Assembly: GCA_020849615.1 (NCBI GenBank)
Contig: JADLFW010000028.1
Coordinates: 124,001 to 188,000 of the forward strand
DNA: 64,000 nucleotides
Source of the DNA: Phycisphaerales bacterium
GTDB lineage: Bacteria; Planctomycetota; Phycisphaerae; Phycisphaerales; UBA1924
Direction: 5' to 3'
Shown here: positions 28,501 through 36,055 of the stretch, piece by piece
Numbering within the stretch: the stretch's first letter is position 1
How the letters are laid out: each line of letters starts with the position of its first letter
The notes under the pieces: model-generated
Told to the model about the DNA's origin: nothing
Database searches by the model: none
What the model saw: the letters and a program-made list of their open reading frames with translations, nothing else
Position numbers and translations under genes: made by a program

Positions 28501-29232
28501 CTGCCCAGCCAGATCGTCGATCAGCTCCAGCGCGTTTTGCCCTCGGAGTCCTCGCACCGCGCATCAGCGGCCAACGCGGTGCCTTTCCCACCCGGCTATC
28601 GCTGGGAGTTCGGTGGCGAGAAGTTCGAGCAGGACAAGGGCTTCAAGTCCCTGACACTGGCTCTGATCGTCTCGTTCCTCGCCATCTATCTTGCCCTTGT
28701 CCTCCAGTTCAACTCCGCCACACAGCCCCTGCTCGTCTACGCCGCCGTGCCCTTTGGGATCGTCGGCGGCCTCCTTGGTCTCTTGATATTCCGGTCGTCG
28801 TTCGGTTTCATGGCGTTCCTGGGCGTGGCCTCGCTGGCGGGGCTGATCATCTCGCACGTCATCGTCCTCTTCGACTTCATCGACGAGATGCGTCACAAGG
28901 GAGAGCCGTTGCGGAAAGCGGTGGTTGATGCCGGCCTCGCGCGGTTACGGCCGGTCATCACAACGGTGCTGGCATGCGTCGGCGGTCTCATTCCGCTGGC
29001 CCTGGAAGGCGGGCCACTCTGGGAACCAATGTGCTACGTGCAGATCGCTGGAATGCTCGTGGCCACGCTCGTCACACTGGTCCTGGTTCCCGTGCTCTAC
29101 GTTGTCTTTGTGGAAGACCTGCGCCTCGTGCGGTGGGAGGTCGAGCTTGCGCCGCACGCCGCGCCGGCGCCAGTGTCTGTGCTGGCAACGGAAACGCAGC
29201 CCCATCGAGAGGCAAGTCATGTGGGACATTGA
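25546..29232 (+). CDS. RND-family inner-membrane efflux pump, enlarged porter domain
   Basis: A 1228-residue AcrB-superfamily transporter (typical length about 1040). TM1 is near the N-terminus, the first TM cluster starts at about residue 505, and a second starts at about 1040. About 130 extra residues lie in the first periplasmic loop (about 175-310). The TM4 proton-relay segment is LLVDAPVVAADAIN, so one of the two AcrB aspartates is kept and the second is Ala; the TM10 segment GLIISHVIVLFDFID lacks the AcrB lysine. ATG at 25546 overlaps the adaptor stop (TGATG). Substrate unknown; the ion coupling may differ from AcrB. Confidence 0.92.
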   Translation: MNISQFFVTKRPIAWTAMVAVLAWGVYAYTAMPQRQDPIIPVVTGVIITPYPGAEAEKVEQEVTRKIERKVSENPSVEHVKSISRPGMSIVYVELFETERHAELVWQDVRGKLGEIKDLPQAAGRPTQSLLNKDFGDSVAVMLTISSPPVTDLEISLRAKSIREALEAHRAQTPPPHAAQQWAGVLVYPSTVARSHVLRLGRTLAERLTDSGVASQIALVEAPSAGMLDIWLNANKTEADLRVITAQWEREAGGPDQYQPDIWRPFWIRDLTGLENELRRNAQDKYSYRELRDFADQFRDRLKQSPFVAQIDLVGAQDERVWLSYSGQRLNQFDITPQSIVDRVRDRNINMPGGTVELPDQRVVVRPTGEYTAAAEIGGTVLTISRDGYPLYLGDLVEVTRGYVDPADVLNYRTVKVGPDGALWGTSHADYEGSAPADLQLQTGRAITLSVRQVKGTHIADYDRDITAAITDLKLRLPSDLRVERTSNEPAEVRHKISSFNRNLIEAVVIVVIVALVFMEWRSAILVAICIPITVAMTLGLSQIFRIDLQQVSIAALIIALGLLVDAPVVAADAINRELAHGQPRGMAAWLGPKRLSRAVFYATLTNIVAFLPLLLVKGKTGDFIYSLPVVVSFSLVAAMLVAWTFAPLLGFYMLKGQKGFEGAHDEPAGKGRGFPRLYKTFVEWCITHRFRSTAAALAILAGAGLLCRSIGTSFFPKDLHNVFTVNLDLPEGSPIRETRDVAMDAIREIEALEGEHIRSYTTFVGAGGPRFWLSIEPEQRADNYAQILVHTTSKDETASIAARLKEQLPLRMARARVRCQLLETGPPIGVPVQLRIYGPEASALRQIASEIKARLRTVPGTLDIHDDWGDPVFQMTLKINADRTAMSGLTHQDVAMAVDAGLSGYSVGQIRERDKLIDIMLRLRPSERTRLDDLFSLQAVNTRTGVRMPLQQLAAFEPQVVTPKIRRRDHERCITVRCDVVAGVLPSQIVDQLQRVLPSESSHRASAANAVPFPPGYRWEFGGEKFEQDKGFKSLTLALIVSFLAIYLALVLQFNSATQPLLVYAAVPFGIVGGLLGLLIFRSSFGFMAFLGVASLAGLIISHVIVLFDFIDEMRHKGEPLRKAVVDAGLARLRPVITTVLACVGGLIPLALEGGPLWEPMCYVQIAGMLVATLVTLVLVPVLYVVFVEDLRLVRWEVELAPHAAPAPVSVLATETQPHREASHVGH

Positions 29233-30553
29233 AGCCACGACAGCGCTCCTGCGGCACATGAGCGCCGTCTCGGACCCTCTAGAGATGCTGCGCCTCATCC
29301 TGGCTTACGCCCGGCGACGTTTCAACGTGCGGCGGGCAATCGTGCTCAGCCGGGAAGGCCTGAAATACCCGCTGATCCGGATCATGCTCCAGGCCGAGTG
29401 CGGTGACCACCAAGTCGGCGCGATGGTGGACGGCCCGGACCTCACCAGAGCAGGAGGGCTCCTGGCCGATCTCCTTTACGCGGGTCGGTTCCGCAGAGTG
29501 ACGCCGATCGTGCTCGACGGCACGGGGCCCGCGGACGCCCTCCTCGAAGGTTGCCACTCGCTCGTAGCGTTTCCTCTGTACGACCGCGGAGAAGCTGTCG
29601 GGATGGTCGTTCTGCTCGGGCCTTCCGACCGCGACTGTGACGCACCGGAGCTATGCGGGCTGGCCATCATGGGCACGCTGCTGCAGCGGGCGGACCGCGC
29701 CCACGCTCTCACGAAGCAACTCGAGACCACCTGCCGCTCTCTCGACGACGAGCTTGCCGCGGCCGCGAGCGTCCAGCGCTGGCTCCTCCCGCGTCCGGCT
29801 CCGCCCACGCCGGGAGTTGACGTGGCCTCGTTCTACCGGACCGCTCATCACTGTGGCGGTGACTATTACGATTCGGGCACGCTCCCGGACGGTACCTTTG
29901 GCATCCTGATCGCGGACGTTAGCGGGCACGGCGCCGCCGCCGCCGTACTCATGGCGATCCTGCGCACCGTTGTTCACGACGAGGTGGATCACACCCGCAT
30001 CGCCAACCCCGCGGCGCTCTTGGATCACGCGGACGAGCACTTCTTTGCGATTGGCCTTCCTGGCCGTGGAGCGTTCATCACAGCATTCTCGGGTACCCTG
30101 GACATTCACACAGGCCGTTTCACATACTCCTGTGCCGGCCACCCGCCCCCGCGTCGCCTGCGCATTGCGGACGGAGCCGTGACGCCCATAGACGGTGCCG
30201 GCTCGCTCCCTTTGGGAGTTCTCGAGGACCGCTGTTCCCACCCTGAGGAGACCGTCGCACTCGAGCCTGGCGATCTCCTTCTTTTCTACAGCGACGGCAT
30301 CACGGAGGCGCGGTCTCCGAACGGAGAGTTCTTCGGCGTCACGCGACTCGACCACGTGCTCCGCGCGTTGTCGCAACCGGCTTCCCCGGGTGCCGCCGTT
30401 CAAGCAATCAGGGATGCTGTGGACACTTTCTCCGGCCCGGCGCCACCGACAGACGACCAGACGTTGCTGGCCGTTCGCTGGCAGCCGGACCGGGCTGCAG
30501 CGCGTCCCGGTGGCACACCTCTGCATGCTCGAAATGATCAACAGGGAACATGA
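29219..30553 (+). CDS. GAF-like plus SpoIIE (PP2C-type) phosphatase
   Basis: A 444-residue cytoplasmic protein. Residues about 15-165 form a GAF-like sensor region (SLVAFPLYDRGEAVGMVVLL). From about 180 there is a SpoIIE/RsbU-type phosphatase: a short coiled linker with SVQRWLLPRP, metal-binding HCGGDYYDSG, DVSGHGAAAAVLM, LLFYSDGITEARSPNGEFFG and DDQTLL. Such enzymes dephosphorylate anti-anti-sigma (STAS) proteins in partner-switching pathways. The ATG, with AGAGG upstream, overlaps the pump gene by 14 bases, making it the fourth gene of the efflux operon. The target is unknown; the STAS domain of the SulP protein is only a distant possibility. Confidence 0.88.
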   Translation: MWDIEATTALLRHMSAVSDPLEMLRLILAYARRRFNVRRAIVLSREGLKYPLIRIMLQAECGDHQVGAMVDGPDLTRAGGLLADLLYAGRFRRVTPIVLDGTGPADALLEGCHSLVAFPLYDRGEAVGMVVLLGPSDRDCDAPELCGLAIMGTLLQRADRAHALTKQLETTCRSLDDELAAAASVQRWLLPRPAPPTPGVDVASFYRTAHHCGGDYYDSGTLPDGTFGILIADVSGHGAAAAVLMAILRTVVHDEVDHTRIANPAALLDHADEHFFAIGLPGRGAFITAFSGTLDIHTGRFTYSCAGHPPPRRLRIADGAVTPIDGAGSLPLGVLEDRCSHPEETVALEPGDLLLFYSDGITEARSPNGEFFGVTRLDHVLRALSQPASPGAAVQAIRDAVDTFSGPAPPTDDQTLLAVRWQPDRAAARPGGTPLHARNDQQGT

Positions 30554-30727
30554 CACGCCCTTGAACCTTCGTCCGCGATCGCAACCCCCTCCACAGCCTG
30601 GTGGTCAGATGCGCATTGCAGTCCACGCGATCCCCCCCCCGTAAATGGCGCGCGGAGGGAGGCGCGACAGCGACGAACTACCGGAATCGAGTGACGGGGT
30701 CGTACCCGCGACTACCCACCGCCTACC

Positions 30728-30753
30728 CGAGAAACGCGAGAACTCACGAGAAA
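30728..30753 (+). repeat. Three phased CGAGAA direct repeats near the attachment site
   Basis: CGAGAA occurs at 30728, 30737 and 30747, about one helical turn apart, with similar flanking bases (CGAGAAACG, CGAGAAC, CGAGAAAG). The group lies about 100 bases inside the predicted right end of the island. Tyrosine integrases and excisionases bind short direct arm sites arranged like this, but binding here is inference from spacing and location only. Confidence 0.4.
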
Positions 30754-30854
30754 GCGTGATCGGGAGTGAGAAGGGTTGATCCAACAGCCCGTTGGCCATA
30801 ATGTGCTGCAAAGCCAGCAACTTCCGGGCCGCGCAGCCGGGGGTTTCCGGGTTT

Positions 30855-30896
30855 TTCGCAATGATGAGGTCGGGAGTTCGACTCTCCTCCGCTCCA
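30855..30896 (+). other. 3' half of tRNA-Ala(CGC): probable attachment site (attR)
   Basis: Reading rightward: anticodon loop TTCGCAA (30855-30861, anticodon CGC at 30857-30859), 3' anticodon stem TGATG, variable loop AGGTC, T-arm GGGAG-TTCGACT-CTCCT (30872-30888), 3' acceptor CCGCTCC and discriminator A (30896). No 5' half precedes it: the bases before the loop do not pair with TGATG. A tRNA gene cut at the anticodon loop is the usual scar of tyrosine-integrase insertion. With this orientation the intact tRNA must lie to the left, outside the window, so the integrated element covers the left part of the window. Confidence 0.75.
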
Positions 30897-31155
30897 CTTG
30901 ACGGAAACCCGGCTGAACGCACGGCTTGGTGCGTACCCACCCCACGTCGGGGCGGCGCGGCCCGGACGGGCCTTCGATGATGCCTGCGGTCTGCGTTCCG
31001 CGTGCTTGAGTCTCGGTCGATGAAAAGGCCCGGGCCCGCCGCCGGCCGCACGCCGATCGCGCCGCCGCGGCTGAACACCCCACGACACGGCGGCTTCCGG
31101 GCCTGCAGTCTCGCGCCCCGCGTCTATCGTCCTGCACCTCGCGGAGTGGACCTCT

Positions 31156-32103
31156 ATGGATGGTGTACACCCGTTTGATGCGTTGATGCCGCGGCAGATC
31201 GCCGCCAAGGCCGAGGATGCCGGCGTCACCAAGGCCCGGCTCGACCTGCTCTCGATGCTGCTGCTCGCGGTGCTCGCCGGGGCGTTCATCTCCCTGGGCG
31301 CGCTCTTCTCGACGGTCGCGATCGCCGGCGCCTCAGGCGTCCTGCCCTACGGGATCACGCGGCTGCTGGCGGGCCTCACGTTCTCGCTGGGCCTGGTGCT
31401 CGTCGTCATCGCCGGCGCGGAGCTCTTCACGGGCAACAACCTGCTGGTCATCGCCTTCGCCAGCCGCAAGGTCACGCTGCGCCAGGTGCTGCGCAACTGG
31501 CTCGTCGTCTACACCGGCAACTTCATCGGCTCGGCCGCCACCGCGCTGGGCGTGCACCTCTCGGGCATCTACGGCAACAGCGGCGGGCAGGTCGGCCGCG
31601 CCGCCCTCGCGATCGCGCAGTCCAAGTGCCACCTCACCTTCGACGAGGCGTTCGTCCGCGGCATCTACTGCAACGCCCTGGTCTGCCTCGCCGTCTGGCT
31701 CTGCATGTCCTGCCGCTCAACCGGCGAGAAGATCGGGGCCATCATCTTCCCCGTCACCGCCTTCGTCGCCGCCGGCTTCGAGCACTCCGTCGCGAACATG
31801 TACTTCATCCCCGCGGCGCTCTGCGTGAAATGGTGGGCCCCCGCCGAGTTCTGGACCTCCGCCGGGCTCACCCAGTCCGACTTTTCCGCTGTCAATACCG
31901 GGAACTTCCTCCTCCACAACCTCCTGCCCGTCACCCTCGGCAACATCATCGGCGGTGTGCTCTTCGTCGGCGCGGTGTACTGGGTGATTTACATCCGCAG
32001 GCGGCCCGTGATCGAAGCCGCCCCCGCGGAGCACCTGCACCCCGCCCAGCATCCCCACCCCACCACTCACCCTCACCACACCGAGCCCACCCACCGCCCG
32101 TGA
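31156..32103 (+). CDS. Formate/nitrite transporter (FNT) family channel
   Basis: A 315-residue membrane protein of the FocA/NirC fold: six hydrophobic segments from about residue 33 (LLSMLLLAVLAGAFISLGAL) to 285, with the family motifs AGAELFTGNN and FVAAGFEHSVANMYFIP. It moves small monovalent anions such as formate, nitrite or hydrosulfide; the substrate is not predictable. The C-terminal 30 residues are His/Pro-rich (HPHPTTHPHHTEPTHRP) and could bind metal. GGAG lies upstream of the ATG. It is the first intact gene to the right of the attachment site and shows the heavy C-ending codon use of the right-hand region. Confidence 0.9.
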   Translation: MDGVHPFDALMPRQIAAKAEDAGVTKARLDLLSMLLLAVLAGAFISLGALFSTVAIAGASGVLPYGITRLLAGLTFSLGLVLVVIAGAELFTGNNLLVIAFASRKVTLRQVLRNWLVVYTGNFIGSAATALGVHLSGIYGNSGGQVGRAALAIAQSKCHLTFDEAFVRGIYCNALVCLAVWLCMSCRSTGEKIGAIIFPVTAFVAAGFEHSVANMYFIPAALCVKWWAPAEFWTSAGLTQSDFSAVNTGNFLLHNLLPVTLGNIIGGVLFVGAVYWVIYIRRRPVIEAAPAEHLHPAQHPHPTTHPHHTEPTHRP

Positions 32104-32143
32104 CCGCGGCGGCCGGGCCCGTCCCGGCCCCGAAGCGCCGCAA

Positions 32144-32216
32144 TGGAGCGGAGGAGACTCGAACTCCCAACCCCTAGCTTGCAAAGCTAGTGCTCTACCA
32201 ATTGAGCTACCGCCCC
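32144..32216 (-). tRNA. tRNA-Ala (anticodon TGC)
   Basis: On the minus strand a complete 73-base cloverleaf reads from acceptor GGGGCGG through D-arm GCTC...GAGC, anticodon stem CTAGC with loop TTTGCAA (anticodon TGC) and stem GCTAG, to T-arm GGGAG-TTCGAGT-CTCCT and acceptor CCGCTCC with discriminator A. The acceptor pairs with one G-T wobble. CCA is not encoded. Its 3' 25 bases are nearly identical to the tRNA fragment at 30872-30896 but lie in the opposite orientation. Confidence 0.95.
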
Positions 32217-32379
32217 GTGCATCCGGCGGCCCGCTTCCCCCGAAGCCCGGGCCGCCCGCCCGCGCCGTCACGGGCCCGCAACTGTAGCCCCGCGCTGCGG
32301 ATACACTCGCCCCCGCCCGCCCGCGCCCCAGCGCCGGGCCGGGCCACGCTCGCTCCACATTCCACCCGGACCAGACCCC

Positions 32380-33366
32380 ATGAATCAACCGCGATCCAGC
32401 CCCCGCTCCCGCCCCCGCACCCCGCTCCCCGTCCGCCTCGCCGCGCCCCTGGTCCTCCTCGCCGCGGCCGGGCCCGCGCTCGCCCAAGGCGCCCGCGAAA
32501 ACCAGCCCCAGCGCAGCGAACGGGCCCTCGAGGCCCGCACCCAGCGCGACTGGAACGCCGGGCTGCGCTTCTTCGGCGAGTACGTCTTCAAGACCGATCT
32601 CGATGATGACCAGGGCAAGGTCTCGGTCGCCCGCGGCGGCGGTGTGCTCGAGGTCGATGCCCCCATCGGCGACCGCTCCCGCCTCTCCTTCACGCTCGCG
32701 ACCGAGTACTCCTCCTACAGCTTCGACGATGCCCAGGGCTTCGCGCAGGGCTTCGAAGAGCCCTGGGGCGACGTGTTCGAGCACTCCCTCTCCGCGATCT
32801 TCACCACTCAGCCCTCGGACCGCTGGTCCTACATCCTCGGCGGCGGCATCCGGGCCTCCTACGAGCAGGGCGCCAGCTTCGACGATTCACTCACCGGGCA
32901 GGGCATCGCGGGCTTCAACTACAAGTTCTCCGACACCTTCAACGCCGGTCTGGGCGTCGTCGTCCGCAGCCAGATCGAGGATGATGTCTCGGTCTTCCCC
33001 CTCATCCTCTTCGACTGGCGCATCAGCGAGAAGTGGCGCTTCAACGGCAAGGCCGGCGGGCCCGGCGTCGTCCTCTCCTACCAGGCCACCGACAGCCTCA
33101 GCTTCTCCCTCGAAGGCGACTACCAGACCCGCACGTTCCGCCTCTCCGATGACGGGCCCGCGCCCGACGGCGTGGGGAGCGATGAGCGCCTCCAGCTCGC
33201 CCTCGGCGCCGACTGGAAGGTCGCCGAGCAAGTCCGCCTGCGCGGCCGCATCGGCGCCAACCTCTACGAGCGGTACAACCTGCTCGACCGCAACGGCGTG
33301 CAGATCACCGACCGCGAAGCCGACCCGACTCCGTTCGTGGGTCTCGAGCTCCGCTTCGACTTCTGA
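32380..33366 (+). CDS. Secreted beta-barrel outer-membrane-type protein
   Basis: A 328-residue protein with a signal peptide ending near AGPALAQG (about residue 36). The mature part has alternating hydrophobic/polar beta strands rich in Tyr, Phe, Asp and Gly (RLSFTLATEYSSYSF, WSYILGGGIRASY, FNAGLGVVVRSQI) and ends in ELRFDF, a C-terminal Phe typical of barrel insertion. This matches the DUF6268-like group of predicted outer-membrane proteins common in planctomycetes; no ligand or transport function is known. It stands alone, convergent with the cyclophilin gene. Confidence 0.75.
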   Translation: MNQPRSSPRSRPRTPLPVRLAAPLVLLAAAGPALAQGARENQPQRSERALEARTQRDWNAGLRFFGEYVFKTDLDDDQGKVSVARGGGVLEVDAPIGDRSRLSFTLATEYSSYSFDDAQGFAQGFEEPWGDVFEHSLSAIFTTQPSDRWSYILGGGIRASYEQGASFDDSLTGQGIAGFNYKFSDTFNAGLGVVVRSQIEDDVSVFPLILFDWRISEKWRFNGKAGGPGVVLSYQATDSLSFSLEGDYQTRTFRLSDDGPAPDGVGSDERLQLALGADWKVAEQVRLRGRIGANLYERYNLLDRNGVQITDREADPTPFVGLELRFDF

Positions 33367-33381
33367 GCCCCCGGCCCGCCT

Positions 33382-34380
33382 TCACCGCTTGGGTGTCTCG
33401 GCGCCCGCGGCAGCTTCGCCGAACGGCGGCGCGGGGATCGCCCTCGCCGACTTGATCCTCGGCGGGTCCGCCGGCCGGTCGCCGGGCCCGACCGGCACCG
33501 CCGCGATCGCCTTCACGACCTCCGCCCCCCGCGTCAGCTGCGCGAACGAGGTGTACTGCGTGTCCAGGAAGCTCGTCCCGTCCCGGCTCAGGCAGATGAA
33601 CACCTGCGAGCCGTTGCTGTTGGGATCGCCCGACCGGGCCATCGACAGCACGCCGAAATCGTGCGGCAGGCTGCTGTTCTCCAGGTCGATCGCGTAGCCG
33701 GGCCCGCCCGAGCCCGTGCCCGTCGGGTCCCCCGCTTGCACCACGAACGCCGCCCCGCTCGGCAGCTTCGCAACGATGCGGTGGAAGATGATGTCCGTGT
33801 AGAACCCGCCCTCCACCAGTTCCAGGAAGTTCCACACCGTGTTGGGCGCCGCATCGGGCCGCATCGCGAACTCGATCTCGCCCTGCGTCGTGTCCAGCAC
33901 CACCCGCTTCTCCGCGTACGCCCGGATCCCCGAGTACGTCGATTCAGGCCCGCGCGGCGGGAACACGGCCCGGCGGCCCGACGCATCCAGCCGGGCCGGC
34001 TGCATATCGACCATGGGCTGCAGCACGACCGGCGATCCGACCCGGCGGTCCCCCACCACCAGCTGCGCATAGACCAGCGCGGGCGACTTGCCCGTCCACA
34101 GCTGCGGGAACAGCGTCGCCAGGTTGACGGGCCCGGGAGATACCGCCGCGCTCGCCACGGGCTCCGTAGTCTGCGGCGCAAAGAGCTTGATGCTCGGCTC
34201 GCCCGCGACATCGGCGGGGATCTTCACCGTCATCGGGATCGGGCGGTTGACGCCGTAGTACGCGCGATCGGGCGCAAGCTGGGCCCGGGCCGGTCCCGGC
34301 GCGAGGAGCGCGAACGCGGCGATGATCCACACGGCGGCCCGGCACTGAGTCCCGCAGGCGGCGGCGATGGCGTGCTTCAT
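33382..34380 (-). CDS. Secreted cyclophilin-type peptidyl-prolyl isomerase
   Basis: A 332-residue protein with a signal peptide (residues 1-33, hydrophobic AAVWIIAAFALLAPG, cleavage after ARA). A 115-residue N-terminal extension precedes a cyclophilin domain (about 145-310): VLDTTQGEIEFAMRPDAAPN, then FHRIV, VQAGDPTGTGSGGPGY and GSQVFICLSRDG. The usual active-site pattern FHRVI..F..QGGDP is recognisable. It probably assists folding of exported proteins in the periplasm. The start at 34380 gives the only sensible signal peptide. Confidence 0.87.
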   Translation of the reverse strand: MKHAIAAACGTQCRAAVWIIAAFALLAPGPARAQLAPDRAYYGVNRPIPMTVKIPADVAGEPSIKLFAPQTTEPVASAAVSPGPVNLATLFPQLWTGKSPALVYAQLVVGDRRVGSPVVLQPMVDMQPARLDASGRRAVFPPRGPESTYSGIRAYAEKRVVLDTTQGEIEFAMRPDAAPNTVWNFLELVEGGFYTDIIFHRIVAKLPSGAAFVVQAGDPTGTGSGGPGYAIDLENSSLPHDFGVLSMARSGDPNSNGSQVFICLSRDGTSFLDTQYTSFAQLTRGAEVVKAIAAVPVGPGDRPADPPRIKSARAIPAPPFGEAAAGAETPKR

Positions 34381-34456
34381 GGCCGCAATATAGCTCGCCC
34401 CGGCGGGGAGAAGCTCGCATGAGCGAAAGTTCAGGGTGAGGCCCGGATGCCCGCGA

Positions 34457-35200
34457 TCACTCGTCGAGCATGCGCCAGACCTGCTCGGTGACGGTGGACG
34501 ACCCGCCGACGCCGGTCTCGGCCGGAAGGATCGAGGAGATCCGCCCGCCCGTGTCCTTCGCCCACTCGACGGCCAGGCTCGCGCGGAGCACGTTGAAGCC
34601 GTTGCCGTGGTTGTAGTCCGAGCGGGTGCGCATCCCGTCGGCGACAATCGCCGCCGATTCGGGCTTGATGCCGTGCAGCTCGATCGACTCGTTCGGGCCC
34701 AGGCCGCGGTAGTGGTAGTTGCCGATGAGCTCGCTGGTGTTGGCGATCCCGAACTGGTCGGCGTAGCGGCGGTACGGATGGTTGCCCTTGTGCGAGGGGC
34801 AGTAGAAGAGCTTGGGCGCCGAGACGAAGTCGCGCTGGTACAGCACGCCCAGACCATCCCACCCCGAATCGCCGGATGCCCTCGACGCATCCAGCCGCAG
34901 GGTCACCATCTGCTCGAACTGCTGCTTCACGCGGCTGCCGGGCGGCGGCGCGAACACGCTGGGCGGGATCCGGTCCCCGTTGGTGTCGGCGTACATCGCC
35001 AGTGTCAGGCCGATCTGGCGGAGATTGGATTGGCACACGACGCGTTTGGCGGTTTCACCCACCGATGACAGGCTCGGCAGCAGCAGGCCGATCAGCACCG
35101 CCACCACCGCCATGGACACCAGCACATCGACGAGCGTAAATGCCCGACGCGGTGTACACGCCAACCACCCATCAGATTCTCGGATCTTCAGTTGCCCCAC
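34457..35200 (-). CDS. Prepilin-like protein with type II methylation motif
   Basis: A 247-residue protein with a short basic leader and a class III/type IV prepilin segment at about 19-42: RAFTLVDVLVSMAVVAVLIG, where the usual +5 glutamate is replaced by Asp (FTLVD). The C-terminal domain resembles planctomycete pseudopilin-like proteins of DUF1559 type, with CQSNLRQIGLTLAMYADTNG and YCPSHKGNH. These are very abundant in this phylum and are thought to be exported by a type II/IV pilus-like system. The GTG start at 35200 has GGAGG 6 bases upstream. Confidence 0.85.
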   Translation of the reverse strand: MGQLKIRESDGWLACTPRRAFTLVDVLVSMAVVAVLIGLLLPSLSSVGETAKRVVCQSNLRQIGLTLAMYADTNGDRIPPSVFAPPPGSRVKQQFEQMVTLRLDASRASGDSGWDGLGVLYQRDFVSAPKLFYCPSHKGNHPYRRYADQFGIANTSELIGNYHYRGLGPNESIELHGIKPESAAIVADGMRTRSDYNHGNGFNVLRASLAVEWAKDTGGRISSILPAETGVGGSSTVTEQVWRMLDE

Positions 35201-35482
35201 GCCCGTCCTCCGCAGGTCGGAAGTCCCCGGCCTTGGATGCGGTTCCCACTATCTTAGTTCGACGATAACGATTCCGCGATTCAGCTGCAAGCCATATAGG
35301 GAATGCACCTAGCCACAAACGTGAGGGTCCCGTGAAACCGATCAAATACCAAATACGAACTGTCGGTTTGGATGGGGATTGAACACCAGGCGGCTGAAAC
35401 CGGGTATCGTGCCGAGCGTATAGGGTGGGGTCATGAGGAAACGTTAATCGGGTGAAGATCACCCGGTCTCGGTGGGTGGACC

Positions 35483-36055
35483 ATGGCTGGTGGCTCGGAG
35501 CAGGATCGGCTGGATCTGGCGCTGATGCGCCGCGTCGCCTCCAACGAAGAGGCGGCCGTGGCGGAGCTCTACGACCGGTTCGGCTCGCTGGTCTACCGGA
35601 TGGCCTTCCAGGCGATGCCCACCCGGGCCGAGGCGGAAGATGCGGTGCAGGAGGTCTTTGTGAGGCTCTGGAAGACGGCCGACAGATACGACCCCCAGCG
35701 CGCCGCGCTGGTCACCTGGGTCATGCTGATCGCCCGGCGCCACCTGGTCGACAAGCTCCGGCGCAGCCGGGCCCGGGTCAAGGCCTCATCCTTCGAGGAG
35801 ACCGGCGCCACCAACACCGAACCCGTTGGCGCCGACACCTCCCGGATGGAGCAGGATGAACGGTTGGCGAGCCTGATGCAGCGGGTCGCCGTCCTGCCGG
35901 AACTGCAGCGGACGGTCGTCACCCGGGCCTACCTGGGCGGGCAGACCCTGCGGCAGATCGGCGAAGAACTGAATATCCCCCTCGGGACGATCAAGTCCGC
36001 CCTGAGCAGGGCTTTGATGCGACTGAGGGAACGGTCGAGCGAGGAGTTCGCATGA
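35483..36055 (+). CDS. ECF sigma factor (SigK-like)
   Basis: A 190-residue ECF sigma factor. Region 2 is at about 25-90 (AELYDRFGSLVYRMAFQAMP then AEDAVQEVFVRLWKTADRYD), and region 4 is at about 128-180 (LASLMQRVAVLPELQRTVVT then LRQIGEELNIPLGTIKSALS). The length and composition match the ECF group that pairs with RskA-type anti-sigma factors. Its stop overlaps the next gene's start (ATGA). A plausible upstream autoregulated promoter could not be fixed. Confidence 0.92.
   Translation: MAGGSEQDRLDLALMRRVASNEEAAVAELYDRFGSLVYRMAFQAMPTRAEAEDAVQEVFVRLWKTADRYDPQRAALVTWVMLIARRHLVDKLRRSRARVKASSFEETGATNTEPVGADTSRMEQDERLASLMQRVAVLPELQRTVVTRAYLGGQTLRQIGEELNIPLGTIKSALSRALMRLRERSSEEFA

Noticed and set aside
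30605-31289. Minus-strand frames containing GAEESRTPDLIIAKN or GGESNSRPHHCEKPGN
   Set aside because: These peptides are the translation of the antisense of the tRNA 3' half, a known source of false proteins.
32004-32103. His/Pro-rich tail of the FNT protein as a sorting signal
   Set aside because: No hydrophobic helix or PEP-like motif; it only looks metal-binding.
32144-32216. tRNA-Ala(TGC) as the intact partner of the 30855-30896 fragment
   Set aside because: It is in the opposite orientation, has a different anticodon loop and stem, and only a transporter lies between; integration needs direct repeats.
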